This document shows positions 57,087-64,000 of a DNA stretch of 64,000 bases, piece by piece. The notes below the pieces were generated by a model, which saw only the letters and a program-made list of their open reading frames with translations, did no database searches and was not told the origin of the DNA. The position numbers and the translations under genes were made by a program. Where the stretch lies: the NCBI GenBank assembly GCA_001600615.1, contig BCKK01000004.1, positions 186,001 through 250,000 on the forward strand. Reading direction: 5' to 3'. This DNA comes from Dioszegia crocea. Its lineage: Eukaryota > Basidiomycota > Tremellomycetes > Tremellales > Bulleribasidiaceae. Within the stretch, counting starts at the first letter, position 1, and each line of letters opens with the position of its first letter.

Positions 57087-57762
57087 ATGGGCCGTCAGCG
57101 TGACATGCCTTGGACATGTGGCCTTCGTGGTGTCGTTTCCAACAATCGTTACGCGCACATGAGTGATGAAGGAATCACCAAGAGCGAGTGGCGCGGGCAT
57201 GTGTCGTATCACCAGAATGAGGCCAATAATCGGGAGTTGTCGGAGAACGTCAGGGAATGGCACGAGGTGAGCTCCACGCATCGATATCTATCGTCGGTGA
57301 CAACGTTCAGCTGATGCTCGATCGTAGAGACGGCTTCGCAAAGGCAATTGCAGAGTTGGAGATCCCGACGAGCAGCATCCGCCTACGATCAGTCGGTACA
57401 CGGGCGACCGTCTGCCCAGAAGTACCACCCGAGCATCAAGGCGCAGCGCCGCAGAGTCTTACAGCAGACCAGGTGCACCCTCGGATTATGAGCGTCCGGC
57501 CTATGGGAGTCGGGAGAGCAGGCCGGCGGGTTCTCGGAAGAGGAGTGGCATGACGCAGGAAGATGTCACACGAAGGGCGCAGATGCTGGAGGGTTACGAA
57601 CACTGCCCGGACAAAATCCAGGAGGAGATCTTGAAGATGATGCCGAGGGAGAGCTCGAGCTATTCCGCAACTTCGCGATACAATCGCGCATATGGAGGCG
57701 CCCCATCCTACCAGTACCCTCCGCCGAAGAATCATCCTGCTTCGAGAAGGAGCAGATACTAG
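57087..57762 (+). CDS. Hypothetical basic, Arg/Ser/Tyr-rich protein (204 residues)
   Basis: Two exons, 57087-57266 and 57328-57762, joined by a 61-nt intron with GTGAGC donor and gctgatgctcgatcgtag acceptor; both are multiples of three. The product starts MGRQRDMPWTCGLRGVVSNN, and the N-terminal half has HVSYHQNEANNRELSENVRE. The C-terminal half is low complexity with many Arg, Ser, Tyr and Pro residues, apart from a more ordered QMLEGYEHCPDKIQEEILKM. No domain is recognised; composition suggests an intrinsically disordered, possibly nucleic-acid-binding protein, which is inference only. Confidence 0.6.
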
Positions 57763-57998
57763 GATAGTCGATCAGTATGGAGACTCTTTGGAACGTCTAG
57801 GGCTTTTGTAATTGTAAGCGACTTGTCACTTGTATCATGGTGTACGGGGCGCTGAGGCATAGCGCGTAGAAAGAGGGGTCAACGGTCTCGTCAGTCTCAT
57901 AGACACGGCTCGAGGTTAGTGTATGTATAGTAGATCAATCTTGTAGCCGTTGCAATGGTCAGTCGTCTTCAAGCTGATTGTACATCCATCGTACGCCT

Positions 57999-60839
57999 CT
58001 AAAACGAGAATAAAGCAGCGCGCTTCTTCCTTCCAAATGAGTAGATCAGCATACCAGATGCGAATAACCCGACCTAGAATTTCAGCTTTGGGAACCTGAT
58101 GATTACACTTGATGATGAGCACTTACCGTAATCCCAATGGCGACTTGTATCATCCTCGCTCCAATCAATAAACCCTCGGAAAATGCGTCAGACTGATGTC
58201 TGTCCCTTGCATTGGCAGCAAGACCACCAGCGGCTGAGATCCCAGACTGCTTTGAGTCAGCGGGTGTACTGTGTGTCACGCCGCCGAGCCATGAAGATAG
58301 ACATACCGGAACGAGAAACATGATTCCCGGAACCATTGACGTGAACGCCGTTCCCTTCAAAAGTCTAGAGTAAAGATTCCCCAGCAGCCTAATTCACATC
58401 AGCGAATCTCTCCCTTCAGATGATAAGGAAACTTCACCCAATGACAAAAGCTCCGATAGCAGAAACCACATCATCCCTATTCCAAATCCACCTCGCCGCC
58501 ATATTATTGGCAAAAAACCCAGCCGAACTGATGAATACCATGATTGGCAGTTCTTTACTGCGTAGTGGCTGATATAGCCATAAGGCAGTCAAGAATGAGT
58601 ACAGAGGTACGAGACCGACGAGATACATCTCCGGCATGGCTTGTCGCCACCATGGCCAATCGGCTTCGCGGGGACATGCGAGTGATGTGAATGTGCGGGC
58701 CGAGAGGAGTTGGGCAGAGGTGGTATTGACGAATGTGAATGTACCGTTCCATATTTCTGGAGCACCGGAGAGGAGGGTGTCGGTGGGTGAGGGCAAAGAT
58801 GCGAAGGCGCCGGAGATTGTTTCGGTGCCGTAAGTCAGGATAGCGCTAGCTGCGCGGTAGGCTGGGGGATCGGCAAGGTAGAAGAGGTCCGAGCCGATCG
58901 TTACGCCGAAGCCCTGATGGTGTTAGCTCATCATCTACCAGGGTGGGCGAGATCAAGCCTACGAGGAAAAGAGAGTAGATGATGGCATAAAGCATGCGCA
59001 CGCTTCCTGAGATAAGGTTCTTGCTCGCGAGTTCTAAAGACCCGCATACTGACGGGATCAGCAATGTCCTTAGCGCAGATCCAAAGAGGGATGACTCACA
59101 GATCGCATATCCGGGTAGAATCAGACACACTCCCGCAGAAGCAGTCGCGCCGTAGCAAAAGTATCCCGAAACGCTCAATCCTCTCGCAATGAAAGATATG
59201 AGGGTAGCAATAGTGATTCTGCCCATGTCAGTTACCGCCCTCCAAAGGAAATCCAAGGCCCAACTTACTCAAAGACATTGCTATACAGCGTACTATTCCC
59301 CGCTACACCCTGTAAGAGATCAAGCCCCATACCTAAAGTCCCAGCCGCTACCGCATCCAAAATCCCACCACCAAAGAACATGGGGGCAATCATCGCACAA
59401 CTCGTAAATGCCAATCCCATCCTCATCCACCGACTCATTGCCCTTGCTGACTTCAAGACCCCATCCAACTTCCTCGAACCCTCATCCGCGTCCATCTCAT
59501 CGTGAACTATAGCCCTATACACCCCGTGCACCTGGTGTAATTTCCCCAGATCTAGGTCGCCCGACGATTTGATAAAGTGCGTTTCGGATGTCCTGGTGTC
59601 TGAATCCCCGAATGATGCAATGACGAGTGAAGGGAAATGGATGAATTGGGCGTCGATGGAGAGCATGAGTGCCGTAGCTGATAATTGGGATTCGATACGG
59701 TGTGAAGGGGCACCGAAGGCCATGAGGGATTTGGCGAGTTTGAGAATGAAGGTTTGACGAATTAGGATATCTGCTAATCAGCCATTGGTGTGAAGTATGG
59801 ACGTACCGTTTACTTCACGCTGAATGGCTTGCCTGTGAGCTTCATCTCCCGCCGGTCCATCCGCAAACATCTTGAGAAATGGCCCTTCCGCTGCTCCCCT
59901 TGCATTCCGACGAGGGATGACGCCTGTCACTCTTGGATCTTCACTATCCAACTCGCCATCATCATAATCCTTATGGAACATACTTCTCGACGCGTTGATA
60001 CCGAGGGATTCGAGCGTGGGAAGGGGCTGCGGACCACTTGGCAAGTGAGCCGAAGCCGATGGCTGGGCTGTAAAGGCAGTGGTGTAAGGATTTGGAGGAG
60101 GTGGGAGAGCAGAGAGTTTGAGCAATTGCGAGAAGATTCCACCTTGGAATTTGAAGGCTTCGTCACTTGGTCTACTTCGGCGTGGAGAAGGACCACCTTC
60201 TTCCATCTCCCTCGTCGATCTCTTGCGAGGCAAGCTTGGCGGAGAGTGGTCATCGTTGGTTCGGGGCCGAAGGCGAGTTGACCTATTCCGAGAGGGTCGT
60301 GGATCGTACAGCTTCTCCGTCCATCCTCTGTCCGTATCCGTCTGCGTCTGTGAATGCTTCCCGGGCTGATACGGCAAAGCGTCGACGTCGTACTCTTCCC
60401 CTGGCAGTTCGTCTCGTCTTTGCCACCCATTCCCGGCATGTGCACCCGAAGTCTTACGTCGCGCTGCCGACCCGCCTGTCCCTCTTACGCTAGATCGTAG
60501 CATGTCCATCAGACTCCGCCTGCCCGGCCGAGTTGGCGTGTCTGGCTGCTCCCCAACTTCATCCCCTACCTCTGAGTAAGACCCCCGTCGCCGTTTCGAT
60601 GTGCCATGACTACCGTCTGAGCTCCCGCTTCGAGATCCTGACGATGATCGAGAGAGGAGGGTGGAGCCGTCCAGCGATGAGCGATTTGACATCAGGCTGC
60701 TATGCTCCGAGCTGTCGAAGGATGCATCGGGAGTCTCAGGTGGGTGGTGATGAGGGATAGGAGGTGGAGAGCGCTGGTGTTGGTTGTTGTTGGGTTGGAA
60801 GTGAACCCGATGGGGAGATATTGAAGGAGAGTCAGGCAT
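57999..60839 (-). CDS. PRM10: PRM10/ThrE-domain membrane protein
   Basis: ThrE-type transporter-like protein related to yeast pheromone-regulated membrane protein 10; bacterial ThrE exports threonine and serine, but the fungal substrate is unknown. Eight exons (59807-60839, 59269-59770, 59100-59218, 58963-59048, 58438-58913, 58307-58388, 58127-58246, 57999-58073) give 830 residues. The first ~340 residues are a disordered Ser/Arg/Pro-rich cytoplasmic tail. The ThrE half starts LIRQTFILKLAKSLMAFGAP-SHR, typical of the family, and continues with FGDSDTRTSETHF, VLKSARAMSRW and GSLELASKNLISGSVRM. The second half, with further membrane helices, includes LLGNLYSRLLKGTAFTSMVP and FLVPSGISAAGGL. Both predicted halves of the family (ThrE and ThrE-like 2) are present, so it looks complete. 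Confidence 0.9.
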
Positions 60840-61194
60840 GGTGTGGTCGGTCTCAGGTATGTCTGGCTGGTTTGATAGCTGTTATCAGGATGAGAGAGTG
60901 GGCCTGCTATCATTGATCCAAGCCGCAGTATTATCATTGTTGCCTTGTTGTTGTTGTTGAGCGATTTCTTTAGCGGAGCAAGCCACCCGAGAATGGAAAC
61001 ATCCGAGTCTGAGACAGTCAGCCTGTGCGCTAGCTCCGAGCCGAGCCAAAGGGAAGTCCGGCAGGATACAAGTACTCACTAGTAGTAGCAACGTCGACGA
61101 TTCTTAGCGCAGTCTCCGCATCAGTACCAAGGCGAGGCTGAGACGTTGGTCGAACAGACAGACCATACTCGATGACCATACATCTTCTCACGCC
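60840..61194. other. PRM10 promoter region
   Basis: Upstream region of the PRM10-like gene and 3' flank of the next minus-strand gene. It includes a run of caa-type trinucleotides near 60941-60960 (minus strand) but no gene. Confidence 0.4.
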
Positions 61195-61956
61195 CTACGC
61201 CCCCTTCACATTATACTTCAGCTTCTCCAATCTCGCCAATCTTGCCTCACCATCCCTCTCGCTCCTCCGCTGCATCTCCACACCCCCCGCTACAATCGCA
61301 GGGAGACACCATCTGAAGACTGACGGTATACTCAGCTGGTCGTGAGAGTATAGCTCATACACCGCTGTCAGAGCCAGAGCGAGTTGTATGCGCAGGACAT
61401 AGGAGTAAAAGGGTGCCGCCCAGCCTAGTTTGATATAAGGGATCTTGTTCGGTGTGATGGATAAGGGTAAGAGGAGGAATTGGCCTAGAGCGATGAAATT
61501 GCGCAGCTCAGGTTCGGCCAGAGATGTGGAGGCTTGGAGGCCGGTACTGTCGAGTTAGCTTGACTCTCCAGATAAGACTTCGTCAAGTAAGAGTCCTGCG
61601 AAGCTACATAGCTTGGGCGTATGATTGCGAGCTCTGCGCCCCGCTCTTATCTCTCATCCGGGGCGGGACCGACTTACAGGAGCAGATTGGTGATAACGCC
61701 TACATCGAGCGTGACTTGCGCTTGATCATTTGTAGCCGCATTCTCTCTCCGGAGCTGCTTAATCTCATTCTCCTGTTCTGCCTAGTCAGTACGAGCTGCA
61801 CTCTTGGAGTCTATAGACCCACCCTCGCTATCTTGGATGAGCGCTGAGGGTATCAGCTTCGCCCAATTGCCGAGCTCTCGACGACTAACCTGTGTCGTTC
61901 GTTGAGCCCTTTTCGGACTTTTTCTGAGCTGCAGTCCTCTGTCTAGCGGCTGACAT
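61195..61956 (-). CDS. Small membrane protein with N-terminal coiled coil (180 residues)
   Basis: Four exons (61890-61956, 61824-61843, 61678-61781, 61195-61546) join in frame; the second is only 20 nt. The N-terminus MSAARQRTAAQKKSEKGSTN is hydrophilic and basic, then EQENEIKQLRRENAATNDQA looks like a short coiled coil. Two or three hydrophobic segments follow: FIALGQFLLLPLSI, PFYSYVLRIQLALALTAVYE and VFRWCLPAIVAGGV. The end is charged (RRSERDGEARLARLEKLKYN). I do not recognise the family; topology and size suggest an ER or mitochondrial membrane protein. It shares a 265-bp upstream region with the proteasome gene. Confidence 0.65.
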
Positions 61957-62221
61957 GGTATAGGGGTATGTATAGAGGTGTGAGGAAAATGATAAGGCGG
62001 ATAAGAAGACCCTCTTTGGCTAGGTGGACCACATGGGCTGGTGGGAGTGACTTACGTCATCATTTTGACAAGGAATGAGCGCGTTCAACGATGACCTGTC
62101 GCTTGCTCAACCCACCTTTCGCCCTATACACATCTTACATACCCTATAGCCCAGGCTAGACACTCAGCAGCCTTAGCAGAGGACACTATAAAGCAGCCAA
62201 TCCGCCTGAAAAAGATCCAAT

Positions 62222-63544
62222 ATGTCCAGATCATACGATCGCGCGTTAACAGTCTTCTCGCCTGACGGACATGTGAGTCTACCCTTCAATCATCTGTACG
62301 CACAGCTGACGTCTCAGCTCTTCCAGGTTGAGTATGCGTTGGAAGCTGTCAGACGAGGAACATGTGCCGTACGTTCATCTTCTGAATTGTGGACACGCAT
62401 TGTTAGGATCAAAGGAAATGACGCTGACGAGGCCTTAGGTCGGAGTGAGGGGAAACTCAGTTGTCGTACTCGGTGTGGAGAAGAAGTCAGCTCTGCAGCT
62501 ACAAGATCCGCGTACGGTCCGAAAGGTCGCCATGCTGGATGATCACGTTTGCATTGCTTTTGCCGGTAAGCTAGAAAATCCATTGTGTAGACAATGTGGA
62601 ATCATAGCTGATTGGTTAAGGCCTCACTGCCGATGGACGTATATTGATCGACAAAGCGAGAGTGGAGTGCCAGTCTCACCGATTGACAGTTGAAGACCCG
62701 GTCAGCATCGAATACATCACGAAGCACATTGCGGGCATTCAACAGGTGAGTTTCAGCTAGTTGTGCCAATGCGACGTGATCCCAAGCTGATTTACCAGAA
62801 ATACACCCAGTCAGGAGGTGTGCGGCCATTCGGAATTTCCACGCTTATTGTCGGATTTGACCCCAATGATAACAAGCCCAGGCTGTATATGACTGAACCG
62901 AGCGGTATCTACTCTGCGTGGAAGGTGAGTTTGGGCCTTTGTGAGACTTGGCTGGCTGGATCCTTAAAGGCGGGAGGTTGTGCTCGATCTGATAAAGCGG
63001 ACCACATTGGAGCATGAGGAGAGAACGGGAAATGATAGACCGCCTGAACTCGGCTGATCATCAGGCATGCGCAATCGGCCGATCATCCAAAACCGTCCGC
63101 GAATTCCTCGAAAAGAACTACCCCGAAGACCTATCCCGAGAGGAGACTATCAAATTGACGATTAAATCACTCCTCGAAGTTGTTCAGACCGGAGCGAAGA
63201 ATATTGAGATTAGCGTGATGGAGAAGTATGGCGTTGTCACTGTGAGTTGCCCACCTACCTCTTATTATGGAGTCGAGAATTTAGCTGATTAAACTTAGGC
63301 ATTGGAGCAAAGTGAGATTGAAAAGATTGTGGCTCAAATCGAACAAGAGAAAGAGGCCGAAGCGGAGAAGAAACGACAGCGAGTTGCTCAGACTCAGGCT
63401 GGACAGGCAAGCATGGCTATGGGCTCGGCGATGCCTGCGCCTGTTTCGGCGCCCGGAGAGGGGACGGCTGAGCCTGGGGCGGCGGGTGCGGCGGGAGATG
63501 CGGCGGGGACGGCTGGGGATGCTACAGGGAGTGGGATCCAGTAG
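62222..63544 (+). CDS. PRE6: 20S proteasome subunit alpha-4 (PRE6/PSMA7)
   Basis: Structural alpha-ring subunit of the 20S proteasome core. Seven exons (62222-62272, 62318-62368, 62439-62565, 62621-62745, 62799-62924, 63065-63241, 63299-63544) give 300 residues. The N-terminus [19 protein letters not shown] and [20 protein letters not shown] match the alpha-type signature and alpha-4 specifically; [16 protein letters not shown] and the [20 protein letters not shown] segment continue the fold. The C-terminal tail after the usual Lys/Glu-rich helix is extended by an Ala/Gly/Pro-rich stretch of about 50 residues, absent from yeast Pre6 and human PSMA7. The two small first exons are supported by exact family matches across the junctions. 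Confidence 0.95.
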
Positions 63545-63657
63545 AACGGAGCGTAGTGATAAAGAAGGGCTGGGAATGCAGATATCAGATTGCGGTATTG
63601 CTCACGCTGATGAATTGGTTTTATCGATTTGGCATATCTTTCGACTCTGGCTAAGAA

Positions 63658-64000
63658 CTATGTCGTGGCCATTCTTGGCAGCGCTGTATATGCCTTTTCT
63701 ATCCCCATGCGCCTGATAACCTTTGCGGGCATACAGTATAACGGATCTATATCCTCCAATCCTGGATATCCGACCAAAGACAAACCCGCCAGACCAAAGA
63801 CGGTATGGAACACATCGACCCAATCGCCCGGTCTGTCTGCTATTCCGCCGCCTTCAAGGTCCTGAGTGAGGTCAGCATAAAGCAGAGGTTGACCAAGGCA
63901 GGAGGGGAGAAGAGTGCGAATGTCACTGAGACCGAGGCGAAGGCGATAGGTGCGAGAAGTAATGCGCATGATGAGAAGAGAAGAAAGACTTACCTGAGCA
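63658..64000 (-). CDS. BET2: Rab geranylgeranyltransferase beta subunit, C-terminal part
   Basis: The C-terminal end of the Bet2 prenyltransferase beta subunit, which attaches geranylgeranyl groups to Rab GTPases with Mad2/Bet4-type alpha subunit and an escort protein. The last exon (63658-63860) encodes GGGIADRPGDWVDVFHTVFG and LAGLSLVGYPGLEDIDPLYC-MP, the highly conserved end of the family, including the zinc-site region (DVFHT). A 133-nt intron (63861-63993) with GTAAGT donor and cctcactcag acceptor separates it from a previous exon whose last 7 nt reach the window edge. The rest of the gene lies beyond. It converges on PRE6 with a gap of 113 bp. Confidence 0.92.
   Translation of the reverse strand, partial: AQVSLSSLLIMRITSRTYRLRLGLSDIRTLLPSCLGQPLLYADLTQDLEGGGIADRPGDWVDVFHTVFGLAGLSLVGYPGLEDIDPLYCMPAKVIRRMGIEKAYTALPRMATT

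Noticed and set aside
1..64000. tRNA, rRNA, CRISPR array, transposon or viral gene
   Set aside because: No B-box-like arms in a tRNA context, rRNA segments, spaced repeats, transposase/reverse transcriptase motifs or terminal repeats were seen by eye; a covariance-model search was not possible here.

Overview
The window is nuclear DNA of a basidiomycete yeast, most likely a Tremellomycete (Cryptococcus relatives). The evidence is dense genes split by many 45-70 nt introns with GTRNGT donors and CTGAC/CTGAT branch sites just before the acceptor, fungal-specific translation elongation factor 3, squalene epoxidase of the ergosterol pathway, fungal HIS4 (trifunctional) and OPI3, and a secreted CPL1-type cysteine-rich protein. 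No bacterial, viral or transposon genes, tRNA, rRNA or CRISPR array were recognised. All gene models were built by hand from splice signals and reading-frame continuity; most summed exon lengths were checked to be multiples of three.

Layout. 0-12 kb: an unidentified acidic protein running off the left edge, a ferric-reductase-like oxidoreductase (-), a METTL13/EEF1AKMT4-like methyltransferase (+), an F-box-like gene with an apparent +1 frameshift (+), and a vacuolar amino acid transporter of the Avt3/Avt4 type (+). 12-15.6 kb: two small secreted proteins (-) in gene-poor DNA. 15.6-29 kb: ERG1 (-), a tandem PH-domain protein (-), SUV3 mitochondrial RNA helicase (+), OPI3/PEM2 phospholipid methyltransferase (+) and MLH3 mismatch repair protein (+). 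29-44 kb (all -): a ~9.8 kb gene for the bridge-like lipid-transfer protein FMP27/Hobbit, then EMC5 and elongation factor 3. 44.8-47 kb: three unrecognised minus-strand genes, one with a palindromic repeat across its promoter and first exon. 47.4-55 kb: WSS1 protease (-) divergent from HIS4 (+), a CPL1-like secreted protein with an in-frame TGA (-), and a short-chain dehydrogenase (+). 55-64 kb: two hypothetical genes, a PRM10/ThrE-type transporter (-), a small membrane protein (-), proteasome subunit alpha-4 (+) and the C-terminus of BET2 (-) at the right edge.

This is mostly housekeeping chromosome with no operon logic. Neighbours are related only by shared divergent promoters (PH protein/SUV3, WSS1/HIS4, small membrane protein/PRE6) and short convergent or tandem gaps (61 bp between EMC5 and FMP27). 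ER membrane lipid functions are numerous (ERG1, OPI3, FMP27, EMC5), but nothing shows co-regulation. The parts most worth a second look are a GA-AG intron and a 494-nt intron in elongation factor 3, the frame-disrupted F-box gene, the CPL1-like gene with an internal TGA, and the 44.8-47 kb cluster with its TAGAGCTCTA palindromes.
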